33,869 nucleotides of DNA from Roseovarius sp. (GCA_024636515.1 JAGXGX010000166.1:1-33869), one strand, 5' to 3'. Positions 8,923 through 17,216 are shown, numbered from the stretch's first letter. Numbers and translations: made by a program. The notes: generated by a model not told the origin, from the letters alone.

Positions 8923-9617
8923 CTGGCACGCAGCCATATGACAAGGACGACAGCGTTCTTGCAGCAGAGTATGCCCTTGGCTTGCTGACCGCGGATGCGG
9001 CGCTGGCGTTCGAGGCGCGTCTTGTGAGCGAGCCTGACTTGCGCGCGCTGTATGCTGCGTGGGCCGATGATCTGGCCAGTCTGACTGATGATATCGCTCC
9101 GGTCGCACCGCCTGCTGCATTGGAGCGGCGGATCGAAGCGCTTCTTTTTGGTACCGACACCGCGCGGCGGCCCTTCGCGGGCTGGCGCGGTCTCGGCTGG
9201 CTGGTGGGCGGCGCCGTCGCGGCAGCGCTGGCGCTGCTGTTGGTTGTGGACGCGGGGCTGCTGACACCGGATGCACCTAGCGCGCCCTTATATACTGCCG
9301 ATATTGCCGCAGAAGACGGCTCACTGCGGATTGCGGCCAGCTATGACGCGGAGGCCGGTGCGCTGCTGGTTCAGCGCGAGGCGGGCGCCGCGCCAGAGGG
9401 CCGCGCGCTGGAGCTGTGGCTGATCGCTGGCACAGCCGCACCTGTATCGCTGGGTGTGTTGCCGGATAACGGAACAGCGCGTTTCGAAATTGCCGAGGCA
9501 TTGCGCCCGCAACTCCCCGGCGCCGTTCTGGCCATCAGTGACGAGCCACCGGGCGGCTCGCCCACTGGCGCGCCGACCGGTAGCGTATTAGCGACAGGTG
9601 CGATCACATCAATCTGA
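8919..9617 (+). CDS. RskA-type anti-sigma factor
   Basis: A 232-residue single-pass membrane protein. Residues ~1-85 form a sigma-binding anti-sigma domain (DDSVLAAEYALGLLTADAALAFEARLVSEPDLRALYAAW). A hydrophobic segment follows at about 100-122 (LGWLVGGAVAAALALLLVV). The periplasmic C-terminal half matches the RskA domain, ending with LAISDEPPGGSPTGAPTG. Such proteins hold their ECF partner at the membrane until regulated proteolysis releases it. The start is the ATG overlapping the sigma stop codon; a longer reading from 8874 would run inside the sigma gene. The coupled translation fixes a near 1:1 ratio of the two proteins. Confidence 0.9.
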   Translation: MTGTQPYDKDDSVLAAEYALGLLTADAALAFEARLVSEPDLRALYAAWADDLASLTDDIAPVAPPAALERRIEALLFGTDTARRPFAGWRGLGWLVGGAVAAALALLLVVDAGLLTPDAPSAPLYTADIAAEDGSLRIAASYDAEAGALLVQREAGAAPEGRALELWLIAGTAAPVSLGVLPDNGTARFEIAEALRPQLPGAVLAISDEPPGGSPTGAPTGSVLATGAITSI

Positions 9618-9756
9618 TGGGTTTGACGCTGAATTAAATTAGGCATCTCAGTCAGTTACAATATTTTTTGGAACATCTGAAACTCTGCCGCGCCGCGCCG
9701 CGTGAGTTGGGGGGTCAGCAGGCGATAAACGTCTGCACAACCCCGGGAGATCCGAT

Positions 9757-10311
9757 ATGACCTTCAAGACCCTTATGACCGCCACCGCAACCGTTGCCGT
9801 TCTGGCCAGTGGCGCCTATGCCGAAAACCCCATGGTCGGCGGCGCCGCAATGTATGCGGATAAAAATATCATCGAAAACGCCGTGAACTCAGCCGATCAC
9901 ACCACGCTGGTCGCCGCTGTCAAGGCGGCTGGTCTGGTCGAGACGCTGTCGGGGACTGGCCCCTTCACAGTGTTCGCACCGACGAATGCCGCATTTGAAA
10001 AACTGCCCGAAGGCACTGTCGAGGGCCTGCTGAAGCCTGAGAACAAGGACCAATTGACCAAGATCCTGACCTGCCACGTCGTCGGCGCCGATGCGATGTC
10101 GACTGCGATCATGGGCATGATCGACGATGACGGCGGCGCGCACGTTGTCCCCACGCTGGGCGGTTGCATGTTGAACGCGACATATGACGGCGACATGATC
10201 ATGCTGGAAGACGAGCAAGGCCAGACCATTAACGTCACTATCGCCGACGTCGACCAGTCGAATGGTGTGATCCACGTCGTCGACACAGTGATCCTGCCTG
10301 CTACCGAATAA
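9757..10311 (+). CDS. Secreted fasciclin (FAS1) domain protein
   Basis: A 184-residue exported protein. The signal peptide MTFKTLMTATATVAVLASGAYA is followed by a mature start at about ENPMVGG. A single FAS1 domain fills the rest: NAVNSADHTTLVAAVKAAGLVETLSGTGPFTVFAPTNAAFEKLPEGTV is the conserved first block and NGVIHVVDTVILP the terminal one. Two cysteines (ILTCHVV and GGCMLN) could pair in the periplasm. FAS1 domains mediate adhesion or protein contacts; in mycobacteria the FAS1 proteins MPT70 and MPT83 are targets of SigK. The gene has a GGGAGA ribosome binding site and lies 139 bases after the anti-sigma gene, so it may have its own promoter; a GGAAC at 9670-9674 is present but no convincing -10 partner was found. 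Confidence 0.9.
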   Translation: MTFKTLMTATATVAVLASGAYAENPMVGGAAMYADKNIIENAVNSADHTTLVAAVKAAGLVETLSGTGPFTVFAPTNAAFEKLPEGTVEGLLKPENKDQLTKILTCHVVGADAMSTAIMGMIDDDGGAHVVPTLGGCMLNATYDGDMIMLEDEQGQTINVTIADVDQSNGVIHVVDTVILPATE

Positions 10312-10321
10312 GCCGCACACG

Positions 10322-10383
10322 CGTGTAGCACACGCCCGCTACACGATGCAGTGAGGATACGGGCCCGGCACTTGCTTGCCGGG
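10322..10383 (+). terminator. Two hairpins after the fasciclin gene
   Basis: CGTGTAGC (10322-10329) pairs with GCTACACG (10338-10345), and CCCGGCA (10364-10370) pairs with TGCCGGG (10377-10383), the latter followed by the pyrimidine-rich TCTGTTGCTTTC. Together they could end the fasciclin transcript or partly separate it from msrB. Confidence 0.5.
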
Positions 10384-10452
10384 TCTGTTGCTTTCACATT
10401 GATAGAAACGCGCGCAGCCGAACGGCCCGCGCAACGCACAGGGAGCAATAAA

Positions 10453-10935
10453 ATGGACAGACGCCACTTTATTACCGCGACGTTGGCCGCAGGATCGGCT
10501 GCTGCATTCGCACGCTTTGGCGCCGCCAATACCTCTGCCGAGGGCAGCTTTGAGGTGACGCGCACCGAGGCAGAATGGCGCGCAATGTTGACCGAGATGC
10601 AATACTCCGTCATGCGCGAGGAGGCGACAGAGCGCGCCGGTAGCTCGCCACTGGATAAGAATTACGAGGCCGGCACCTATAGCTGCCGTGGATGCGATCT
10701 GCCGCTCTATCCTTCGGACACCAAATACGACAGCGGCACCGGCTGGCCCAGCTTTTGGCAGGCCAAGGACGACGCAGTCGCGACCAAGCCTGACCGCTCG
10801 CTCTTTGGCACGCGCACCGAGGTCCACTGCCGCCGTTGCGGCAGCCATCTGGGTCACATCTTTGACGACGGTCCTGCACCGACCGGCAAGCGGCACTGCT
10901 TGAACGGCGTCTCATTGAAGTTCGCCGCCGCCTGA
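10453..10935 (+). CDS. msrB: Exported peptide-methionine (R)-S-oxide reductase
   Basis: A 160-residue MsrB that reduces methionine-R-sulfoxide in proteins. The core motifs are present: zinc ligands C78/C81 (CRGC) and C126/C129 (CRRC), the YDSGTGWPSFW loop, SHLGHIFDDGPAPTGKRHC and catalytic C149. The usual RYCINSASL is here RHCLNGVSL, a mild variation. The N-terminus MDRRHFITATLAAGSAAAFA has the twin-arginine pattern, so the enzyme is probably folded in the cytoplasm and exported by Tat to repair periplasmic proteins. No resolving cysteine is seen in the usual second position. The ATG at 10453 with GGGAG upstream is chosen; the open frame extends to 10351 but that part is unlike the family. 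It fits the envelope stress theme of the preceding sigma and fasciclin genes. Confidence 0.92.
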   Translation: MDRRHFITATLAAGSAAAFARFGAANTSAEGSFEVTRTEAEWRAMLTEMQYSVMREEATERAGSSPLDKNYEAGTYSCRGCDLPLYPSDTKYDSGTGWPSFWQAKDDAVATKPDRSLFGTRTEVHCRRCGSHLGHIFDDGPAPTGKRHCLNGVSLKFAAA

Positions 10936-10956
10936 TACATCTTCGATGCAACTTCC

Positions 10957-11003
10957 AAGGCCACCTTAGCGTTGTCCCTATGACGCACCGCTAAGGTGGT
11001 CTT
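10957..11003 (+). terminator. Rho-independent terminator after msrB
   Basis: A 15-bp stem, with CCACCTTAGCG (10961-10971) pairing with CGCTAAGGTGG (10989-10999) and AAGG/TCTT extending it, is followed by TT and a C/G stretch. It separates msrB from osmC. Confidence 0.75.
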
Positions 11004-11049
11004 TTCGCGTATAGCCGCGCGACACATTCATTCAACCAAGGAGATACGC

Positions 11050-11472
11050 ATGCAACGCAAAGGTTCAGCCGTCTGGAGCGGCGATTTGAAATCCGGCAAG
11101 GGCCATGTGAGCACCGAAAGCGGCGCGCTCAAAGATCTTCCCTATGGCTTCAACACCCGGTTCGAGGACACCCCCGGCACCAATCCCGAAGAGCTGGTCG
11201 GCGCCGCCCACGCGAGCTGCTACGCCATGGCGATGTCGCTGGGGCTGGGCGAAAAGGATCTGAAAGCGGATGAGATCAAGGCGACGGCCAAGGTTACGCT
11301 GTCGGAGGTTGATGGCGGATTCGCAGTGACCAAGGTACACTTGGACGTTACTGCCAAGATCCCCGGTATCAGCGAGGAGGATTTTCAGAAAGTGGCAGAA
11401 GCGACCAAGAAGAACTGCCCGATCTCCAAGCTGCTGACAGCCGAGATAACGCTGGATGCGAAGCTCGTATAG
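11050..11472 (+). CDS. osmC: OsmC-family peroxide reductase
   Basis: A 140-residue OsmC-type thiol peroxidase that reduces organic hydroperoxides. The two catalytic cysteines are C57 in GAAHASCYAMAMSLGL and C123 in KKNCPISKLL; the NPEELVGAAHASC block is the family hallmark. The pattern is closer to OsmC than to Ohr. The ATG at 11050 has a strong AAGGAG nine bases upstream. It sits between two terminators, so it is a single-gene unit. It continues the oxidative stress theme of msrB, but the shared sigma factor control is an inference. Confidence 0.92.
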   Translation: MQRKGSAVWSGDLKSGKGHVSTESGALKDLPYGFNTRFEDTPGTNPEELVGAAHASCYAMAMSLGLGEKDLKADEIKATAKVTLSEVDGGFAVTKVHLDVTAKIPGISEEDFQKVAEATKKNCPISKLLTAEITLDAKLV

Positions 11473-11493
11473 GGGCCAGCATCCCTAAACGTT

Positions 11494-11528
11494 AAAAGGC
11501 CCCCGGCAGACATTACCGGGGGCCTTTT
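11494..11528. terminator. Strong bidirectional terminator after osmC
   Basis: A perfect 13-bp stem, AAAAGGCCCCCGG (11494-11506) with CCGGGGGCCTTTT (11516-11528) and a 9-base loop. The A-run on one side and T-run on the other make it work in both directions, ending osmC and any leftward transcript from the small ORFs. Confidence 0.9.
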
Positions 11529-11622
11529 ATTGGAGTGCTAGCGAATAGCGTTTGTCCGCTATGCGGGGTAGAGCCGACATAGGACGAAAAGGTGCCCGCA
11601 GGACTCGTCCTTTGAGACATAG

Positions 11623-11934
11623 CTATTCAACTCTGCGAGCCGACTTGGCAAAAACACCCATTCCCGTACCTTTCGCGATAACGACAACTTGTCCGCCGCT
11701 CTCAAGCGAGCGCCCAAGTTCTTCTGAAAAGCCGCAGAGCTTGTCAAACATCAAAGGCAAGTCATCAAGAGTGATCGGGTTTCGACATTTTCGATCAACA
11801 CTCCGCTCGAATTTCGTAACGGTGAAGGTGACCTCTGTTTCAGCGCCAGCAATTGTAGCACCAATCATTGGTCCACCCAATGTGACGGCGCTGCTTCCGA
11901 TCGTGAAACCCACAAAAGGCGTGAAGGATACCAC
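11623..11934 (-). CDS. Hypothetical protein, coupled small ORF
   Basis: A possible 103-residue protein of unknown family. The first ~40 residues are hydrophobic and glycine-rich (FVGFTIGSSAVTLGGPMIGATIAG) and could insert in a membrane; the rest is soluble with LESGGQVVVIAKGTGMGVFAKSA near the end. The start is a GTG that shares a base with the TAG stop of the ORF upstream (TAGTG), so translation would be coupled. No independent ribosome binding site is visible. The surrounding DNA is by eye more A+T-rich than the genes on either side, which suggests a separate origin or weak coding. I do not recognise it. Confidence 0.45.
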   Translation of the reverse strand: MVSFTPFVGFTIGSSAVTLGGPMIGATIAGAETEVTFTVTKFERSVDRKCRNPITLDDLPLMFDKLCGFSEELGRSLESGGQVVVIAKGTGMGVFAKSARRVE

Positions 11935-12152
11935 TAAAAATTTCTTCGCTTTCCCGATTTTTTCTCATTGATCTTCAAGCCTATGACTATTCCCCAGGTA
12001 AACAAACCCGCCATAATAGCCCCCGAAACAGCAGCGGGAATGCGAACTAAGGAGACCCATTCAGGCGAAGGGATAAATTGGATGCCGAACATTTTAGAGA
12101 ATAATGGAGCAACTCCATTTGGGAGCCAAAAATGAGCAACCATCTGATCCAA
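11934..12152 (-). CDS. Hypothetical small membrane protein, possibly frameshifted
   Basis: A possible 72-residue protein with one membrane helix at about 35-58 (IPAAVSGAIMAGLFTWGIVIGL) and a basic tail KINEKKSGKRRNF. The start is uncertain. Read from the TTG at 12152 it has no ribosome binding site. The same frame stays open upstream to a stop at 12189-12191, giving KEANTIFATAILDQMV in front, while an ATG at 12199 in the neighbouring frame reads MNADV and would join this frame at GTAAAG if one A were added. The gene may therefore be a 5'-frameshifted version of a slightly longer protein, or the base may be missing from the assembly. It overlaps the next ORF as TAGTG. Function unknown. Confidence 0.4.
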   Translation of the reverse strand: MDQMVAHFWLPNGVAPLFSKMFGIQFIPSPEWVSLVRIPAAVSGAIMAGLFTWGIVIGLKINEKKSGKRRNF

Positions 12153-12322
12153 AATGGCAGTCGCAAAAATGGTGTTTGCTTCTTTACGTCAGCATTCATG
12201 GTTTGATGCTTGCAACTACATTTCGGCCCTAATGTGGCAATCACATAGGAAATCTTGACTTGCGTGGCGATTGGTTGGCCTTCTTCGGACTCAAAGCCGC
12301 CTCCCAATTCTTGTAGGCGCCC

Positions 12323-12949
12323 CTACTTGAAATTCCGGCTATTCTTGATCTGATCCCACGCCCACATGACCTGTTGCAGCTGCTCTTCTTGGCTGCGGTC
12401 GCCGCCGTTGATGTCGGGGTGTAATACCTTGATGAGGGCGCGGTAGCTTTTGCGCACCTCGGCCTTGGTCATAGTGTCCTTGGCCTCCAGGATGTCGATG
12501 GCCTGACGCTCGGTGGGGGGCAGGCGCTTGCCGCCGCCGGCTTTGTCCTTGCCGGGGTTTCGCGTGGCATTGACGCCCAGCACCTGATGCGGATCCTCGA
12601 TTCCCAGCCGCGCCCATGCGCGCGCCTCGGGGTCTGTGAATGCCTTGGTCTGGCGCTCCCAAACCTTGTCTTTGGACATCTGCGCGTTGATCTCGGCCTC
12701 GGTGGTTCCGTCAAAGAAGTTCCACTTGAGATTGTACTCGCGCGCATGCTCTTGGCAGAACCAAAAGAATTCATCCAGCACGTCCGGTGCCTTGGGCGCG
12801 CGGTAGAGGCCGGGATTTTCGCAACCCTCATGCTCGCACGGGCGTTTTGATGTCTCGGACGCACCGGACATCCCGCGACGACCGCGGGGGTTTTTCTTCT
12901 TGGCCGACGAGACGGACATATCGAAGCCGAACGGATCGGATTTGGTCAT
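12323..12949 (-). CDS. J-domain (DnaJ-like) protein
   Basis: A 208-residue protein with a C-terminal J domain: KSYRALIKVLHPDINGGDRSQEEQLQQVMWAWDQI contains the HPD tripeptide that stimulates Hsp70 ATPase. The N-terminal half has a small cysteine-histidine group (CEHEGCENPGLY, then FWFCQEHAREYN) that could bind zinc. The ATG at 12949 is preceded by AAGGGGT. An upstream in-frame extension to 13066 is unlikely because it would enter the divergent bolA leader. It is a conserved alphaproteobacterial co-chaperone of unknown client, usually found beside bolA and, as far as I recall, cobS-cobT. Here the bolA neighbour is kept but cobS is about 4 kb away. Confidence 0.88.
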   Translation of the reverse strand: MTKSDPFGFDMSVSSAKKKNPRGRRGMSGASETSKRPCEHEGCENPGLYRAPKAPDVLDEFFWFCQEHAREYNLKWNFFDGTTEAEINAQMSKDKVWERQTKAFTDPEARAWARLGIEDPHQVLGVNATRNPGKDKAGGGKRLPPTERQAIDILEAKDTMTKAEVRKSYRALIKVLHPDINGGDRSQEEQLQQVMWAWDQIKNSRNFK

Positions 12950-13025
12950 CGTGTACCCCTTTGCGAGTCGAAGCCAATACTCTAGTCTAAACGCGCGGAA
13001 GTTGAAGGGGGCGAAGGGCAGAAAG

Positions 13026-13283
13026 ATGGATAAGGCGGCAGAAATTCGCGCAGCACTAAAGCGCAACTTTGATGTGCAATCTCTTGAAGTTATTGACGAA
13101 AGCGAGGCGCATCGTGGTCATGCAGGATATCCAGAGGGCGGCCAGTCGCATTTCAGAGTGCGTATTCGTGCTGGCGCGCTGGCGCCAATGTCGCGCATTG
13201 CGCGCCACCGGGCGATCCACGCCGCCATCGGGCCGGAGCTAATCGCGCGGATACATGCGCTGGCGATCGAGGTAGATGTATGA
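13026..13283 (+). CDS. bolA: BolA family protein
   Basis: An 85-residue BolA protein. The signature is VIDESEAHRGHAGYPEGGQSHFRVRI, followed by SRIARHRAIHAAIGPEL, the helix-turn-helix-like class II KH fold. BolA proteins pair with monothiol glutaredoxins in iron-sulfur cluster handling and affect cell shape and stress gene expression. The ATG at 13026 gives the normal family length; the frame is open further upstream but overlaps the divergent J-domain gene. It is divergent from the J-domain gene, 76 bases apart. Confidence 0.93.
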   Translation: MDKAAEIRAALKRNFDVQSLEVIDESEAHRGHAGYPEGGQSHFRVRIRAGALAPMSRIARHRAIHAAIGPELIARIHALAIEVDV

Positions 13284-13346
13284 CGCACGACGTTTTGCCA
13301 AAGAGATGACCGTGGCGCTGAGCCGGAGGAAAGTGGCGCGTCTGCG

Positions 13347-13802
13347 TTAATCTTTCTTTGGCACCTCTGGCGTCTCCGGCCCGTCCGGTGTGTCAGGTAC
13401 CACGTCTGGCTCTGGCTTGGGCGCCGGATCGACGCGTGCAGGCGTCATTGGCGTTACCACCGGCTCGCGGCGCTTTGATGTCTGCGCGGGCGTCCGGGCG
13501 TCCGGCGACACCGCCTCGGCCACGCCTTGCGCGACGGAGATCACCTCGTCTGCGGCGCTGTCCTCATCGGCCTTCATGCGGCGAAATATCATCAGCGTGC
13601 GGTATACCGTCTGGGTGGATGTCAGGCCCTGCCGCTCGTCCGAGGGCAGGATATCGCTGCGCAGATATTCCCATCCAGCGGCGGCTTGCTCATTTAGCAA
13701 GCCCTCGATGGTATTTGCGAAACGGGCCTCACCGGCCTTGATGCCCGGCGCCTTCGCGCCTTTGGCGGGGGCAGGGATCACCTTGTATTCGTAATTGGCC
13801 AT
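13347..13802 (-). CDS. DUF4177 domain protein with proline-rich tail
   Basis: A 151-residue protein. Residues 1-80 match DUF4177: MANYEYKVIPAPAKG, then FANTIEGLLNEQAAAGWEYLRSDILPSDER, then TVYRTLMIFRR. The domain is a small beta-rich fold of unknown function. The remainder is low-complexity, rich in Pro, Thr, Asp and Glu (TPARVDPAPKPEPDVVPDTPDGPETPEVPKKD), likely disordered. The ATG has GAGG 11 bases upstream. It converges with bolA and is 74 bases upstream of nothing else on its strand, so it looks like a single gene or the end of the gatB-thioesterase run, whose last gene stops 75 bases before it. Confidence 0.85.
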   Translation of the reverse strand: MANYEYKVIPAPAKGAKAPGIKAGEARFANTIEGLLNEQAAAGWEYLRSDILPSDERQGLTSTQTVYRTLMIFRRMKADEDSAADEVISVAQGVAEAVSPDARTPAQTSKRREPVVTPMTPARVDPAPKPEPDVVPDTPDGPETPEVPKKD

Positions 13803-13876
13803 TGGGCTTACTGCCTCGTTTTTGTGTTGATCTGTTATAGCTTAGCCGCTTGTCGGCATGGTTGAAAGCGCGGGTG

Positions 13877-14368
13877 CTACCCCTTGTGGACGATACCCAT
13901 CGGCAGGCCGACGCCCTCGGGTCGGGGCAGTTTGTCATGGGCGGCCTGCAACGCTGCGACGCGGGCTGCGATATCAGCGGGCATGGGCGCAACGCGGGGG
14001 CCGGTCATGTCGATATGCAGCACCAGCGCCTCGGCGGTCGCGGCCAGCCAGCCATCTTCGTGATGTAGCTGTTGAAAACTGTGAAAGCGCTTCGCATCGT
14101 GATCCAGCAACTGAACCGAGCATTGAACGCGGTCGCCCTCGTGCAGCTCGCGCAGGTATCGCACGCGAAAATCGGCGACAAATGTGGTCATCTGCCGCGT
14201 GCGTGCATATTCCGCACCAAAGCCCATCAGATGGTAAACATCGTCGATGCCCTCATCGAACAGCACGTTGTAATAGGCCATGTTCAGATGGCCGTTAAAG
14301 TCGATCCACTCGGGCCGAACGACCATCCAGTCCGACAGGGCCGGGCCGTCTGCGAAAGGCTCCGTCAT
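13877..14368 (-). CDS. Hot-dog fold thioesterase
   Basis: A 163-residue protein of the 4HBT-type acyl-CoA thioesterase group. The motif [28 protein letters not shown] contains the aspartate/asparagine-glycine-histidine core of the hot-dog active site, and [29 protein letters not shown] is the matching strand. Its own substrate cannot be told. Related domains act on betainyl-CoA in carnitine breakdown, but no carnitine gene is adjacent. The start codon overlaps the gatB stop (ATGA), so it is coupled to gatB; this link is probably organisational and not functional. Confidence 0.85.
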   Translation of the reverse strand: MTEPFADGPALSDWMVVRPEWIDFNGHLNMAYYNVLFDEGIDDVYHLMGFGAEYARTRQMTTFVADFRVRYLRELHEGDRVQCSVQLLDHDAKRFHSFQQLHHEDGWLAATAEALVLHIDMTGPRVAPMPADIAARVAALQAAHDKLPRPEGVGLPMGIVHKG

Positions 14369-15876
14369 TCGGCCAGCTTTGCGGCGACGATTTTGTTCAC
14401 AGCTTTGGGGTTGGCCTTGCCGCCTGTCGCCTTCATCACCTGTCCGACGAACCAGCCTGCCAGCTTGGGATTGGCCTTGGCCTTTTCGACCTGTGCGGGA
14501 TTGCCAGCGATGATCTGGTCCACCGCTGCTTCAATCGCGCCGGTATCAGTGACCTGCTTCATGCCGCGATCTTCGACGATCTGCGCTGGGTCGCCGCCCT
14601 CACTATAGACGATCTCAAACAGATCCTTGGCGATTTTGCCGGAAATAGCGTCCGATGCGATCAGGTCCGCGATACCGCCCAGCTGCGCGGGGGATACGGG
14701 GCTGTCCGTGATGTCAGCACCCTCCTTCTTCAGGCGACCAAACAGCTCGTTTATAACCCAGTTGGCCACCAACTTGCCGTCGCGCCCCTCCGCAGCAGCC
14801 TCAAAATAAGCGGCATTGGCGAGCTCGGCGGTCAGGACGGATGCGTCATACTCGGACAGGCCAAAAACCTTGACGAAGCGCGCCTTTTTCGCATCTGGCA
14901 GCTCGGGCAGTGATGCCTCAATCTCGTCCACCCAAGCCTGCTCAATCTCTAGCGGCAGAAGGTCGGGATCGGGGAAATAGCGGTAGTCATGCGCCTCTTC
15001 TTTGGAGCGCATTGACCGCGTCTCGTTCTTGTCCGGATCATAGAGGCGCGTTTCCTGCACCACCTCGCCGCCCGCCTCGACAATCGCGATCTGGCGGCGC
15101 GCCTCGACGTCAATTGCGGCCTGAATAAAGCGCATAGAGTTCATGTTCTTGATCTCGCACCGGGTGCCGAGATGCGAGAAGTCCTGCGTTTCCTGATACT
15201 TCTCGTACTGGCCCGCACGGCAGATGCTGACATTGACGTCGGCGCGCAGATTGCCGTTCTGCATGTTGCCGTCGCAGGTACCCAGATAGCGCAGGATCTG
15301 GCGCATTTTCAGCACGTAGGCCGCCGCCTCTTCGGGGCCGCGGATGTCGGGCTTGCTGACGATTTCCATCAGGCACACGCCCGTACGGTTCAGATCAACA
15401 AAGGACATGTTAGGGTCCATGTCGTGGATGGATTTGCCGGCGTCCTGCTCCATATGAATGCGCTCGATCCGGACAAGCCGCGCGATGCCAGGCTCCATAT
15501 CCACCAGTACTTCGCCCTCGCCAACAATGGGATGGTAAAGCTGGCTGATCTGGTAGCCTTGCGGCAGGTCAGGGTAAAAGTAATTCTTGCGATCAAACGC
15601 TGACTTCAGATTGATCTGCGCCTTTAGGCCAAGGCCGGTGCGCACGGCCTGCTCGATGCAAAACTCATTGATGACAGGCAGCATCCCCGGCATCGCGGCG
15701 TCGACAAAGGCAACGTTTGAGTTCGGCTCGGACCCGAACAGGGTGGAGGCGCCCGAGAAAAGCTTGGACTTGGACGCGACCTGCGCGTGTACCTCCATGC
15801 CGATCACCAGTTCCCAGTCGTGCTTGGCCCCGGCGATGACCTTCGGCTTCGGCGTCTCGTATGTCAGGTCCAGCAT
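14365..15876 (-). CDS. gatB: Asp-tRNA(Asn)/Glu-tRNA(Gln) amidotransferase subunit B
   Basis: A 503-residue GatB, the subunit that binds the mischarged tRNA and activates its side chain with ATP in the GatCAB complex. Diagnostic stretches are [95 protein letters not shown] and [19 protein letters not shown]. The C-terminal tail ends with the YqeY-like helical domain ([27 protein letters not shown]). The ATG follows AAGGAC. GatA and GatC are not in the window. It heads a two-gene run with the thioesterase. Confidence 0.97.
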   Translation of the reverse strand: MLDLTYETPKPKVIAGAKHDWELVIGMEVHAQVASKSKLFSGASTLFGSEPNSNVAFVDAAMPGMLPVINEFCIEQAVRTGLGLKAQINLKSAFDRKNYFYPDLPQGYQISQLYHPIVGEGEVLVDMEPGIARLVRIERIHMEQDAGKSIHDMDPNMSFVDLNRTGVCLMEIVSKPDIRGPEEAAAYVLKMRQILRYLGTCDGNMQNGNLRADVNVSICRAGQYEKYQETQDFSHLGTRCEIKNMNSMRFIQAAIDVEARRQIAIVEAGGEVVQETRLYDPDKNETRSMRSKEEAHDYRYFPDPDLLPLEIEQAWVDEIEASLPELPDAKKARFVKVFGLSEYDASVLTAELANAAYFEAAAEGRDGKLVANWVINELFGRLKKEGADITDSPVSPAQLGGIADLIASDAISGKIAKDLFEIVYSEGGDPAQIVEDRGMKQVTDTGAIEAAVDQIIAGNPAQVEKAKANPKLAGWFVGQVMKATGGKANPKAVNKIVAAKLAE

Positions 15877-15947
15877 GGCGGCGTCCTTTTGTCAGATGCC
15901 GGGACTTTTAGGACAGGCCGCGCGGCTGGGCAAGGGGCAGGGCGCGG

Positions 15948-17216
15948 CTAGGAGGGCATCGGAAGCAGATACATCCCGGCGGGCGAGAATGCGATGGAAT
16001 TGCCTCCGGCGATATCATCGGCGAATTGTGCGGCGATGGCACGCAGCGCAGTGCGGCGGCCTTCGCTGATGAGTGCGCGGCGCGAGGGCAGGGGCGGGGC
16101 GCCCGGATGATAGAGGGCCTGCGTCCAGATCAGCGGATGCAATTCGTACAGATGATCGCGCAGGATCCAGACGAGGCAGCCATGCAGAGCCTCGCGCGCG
16201 GCGCGATTAGCGTGGGGCGCCGCCGCATCCTCGCGCATTGTAACGGCGCAAAATGCGGCCAGCAGGTTGGCAGTGTGCTGGTCGGGGCGTCGCTGCAGAA
16301 TATCGCGCAGCCCGTCAATGAAAAACACCGGGTCGAGCAAAGCCAGCGCGCCCGCATCCAGCGCCAGCGCGTCGAAATAGACCCAAGCGTAGGCGCCTGC
16401 GCCCCAGCTACCACCGGTGCGGGCGGCGGTGCGCCGCGCTTCTAGTTCCAGTTCGGCGTAGCTGCCAAGGCGAGCGGGTACCAGCGCAGCCCCCAGTGCC
16501 CGCATATTTCGCGGGCTGTTCGGATCCAGATCAATCAGATCCTCAAAGCGGTCGGCGACGCGCGCCTCGCGTGCGTCGAGCGGATTGGGCAGCGCCGCCA
16601 GCAGCGCGCAATGCGCAGCAGCCAGCGAGGGCGCATCCTGCTCGATACCGCATAGCGACGATAGTAACGCCTGCGCACGCGCCGCATGAGCGGCCGAGCG
16701 CTCTGCCGCTCCCTCTAGCGCGGCGGCGCTCGGGATGCCGCGCCATGCCCATGCCAGATCGATATGCGCCAATGCGACGATCATTTGGATGGGATATTCG
16801 TCTGGATACTCGGCTGCGATCGCCTCAAGCGCGTCGATCCCGCTTGGAGGCGGGATAATCCCTTCATGCAACATATCCTCAACCACCGAGACGACATCGC
16901 TGCGCGCGCCAAAGGCCAGCAGGATCGCCGCCGATTCGCCGCTCGGCGTGACGACGCGCTCGTGGTCGGCATCGCGGATCTGTTCGGACAATTCCTCCCA
17001 CAGCTCCTGCCGGGCCATTTGCAGGCCGCGATCCTGAAACGCGGCGCGCGCCACTTCCTCGTCGGTGATGGGTATCGACGGCAGGATGACGTGGCGGCTG
17101 AGGGTGTCCAGATCGGGCCGTATGCTGCTGCCAGCCGCGCCACCTGAACGCCGAGCCAGACACCCTACGGCGCGGCTAAGAAGGGAGCGTGCGGTTCTGG
17201 TCACTGAGTGTGTCAC
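15948..17216 (-). CDS. Hypothetical alpha-helical protein
   Basis: A 422-residue protein that I do not recognise. It starts at a GTG (17216) behind AAAAGGTC and has no other early methionine. The N-terminal 30 residues are basic and may be a leader (TARSLLSRAVGCLARRSGGAAG), followed by a mostly helical, alanine-rich body that looks like stacked helical repeats, possibly TPR-like (ALAHIDLAWAWRG, AAERSAAHAARAQALL, RFEDLIDLDPNSPRNMRALGAALVPARLGSY). The C-terminus is ISEGRRTALRAIAAQFADDIAGGNSIAFSPAGMYLLPMPS. Codon use fits the neighbours. It is probably a lineage-specific Rhodobacterales protein. Confidence 0.7.
   Translation of the reverse strand: MTHSVTRTARSLLSRAVGCLARRSGGAAGSSIRPDLDTLSRHVILPSIPITDEEVARAAFQDRGLQMARQELWEELSEQIRDADHERVVTPSGESAAILLAFGARSDVVSVVEDMLHEGIIPPPSGIDALEAIAAEYPDEYPIQMIVALAHIDLAWAWRGIPSAAALEGAAERSAAHAARAQALLSSLCGIEQDAPSLAAAHCALLAALPNPLDAREARVADRFEDLIDLDPNSPRNMRALGAALVPARLGSYAELELEARRTAARTGGSWGAGAYAWVYFDALALDAGALALLDPVFFIDGLRDILQRRPDQHTANLLAAFCAVTMREDAAAPHANRAAREALHGCLVWILRDHLYELHPLIWTQALYHPGAPPLPSRRALISEGRRTALRAIAAQFADDIAGGNSIAFSPAGMYLLPMPS

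Noticed and set aside
9670-9704. GGAAC followed by CGTG in front of the fasciclin gene as an ECF promoter.
   Set aside because: The spacing (about 26 bases) is too long for an ECF promoter. The idea of sigma factor control is kept only as inference.
11552-11971. A 139-codon plus-strand frame opposite the small unknown ORFs.
   Set aside because: It has no ribosome binding site or family signal, and it starts immediately behind the osmC terminator. The minus-strand frames have a hydrophobic pattern and a coupled junction.
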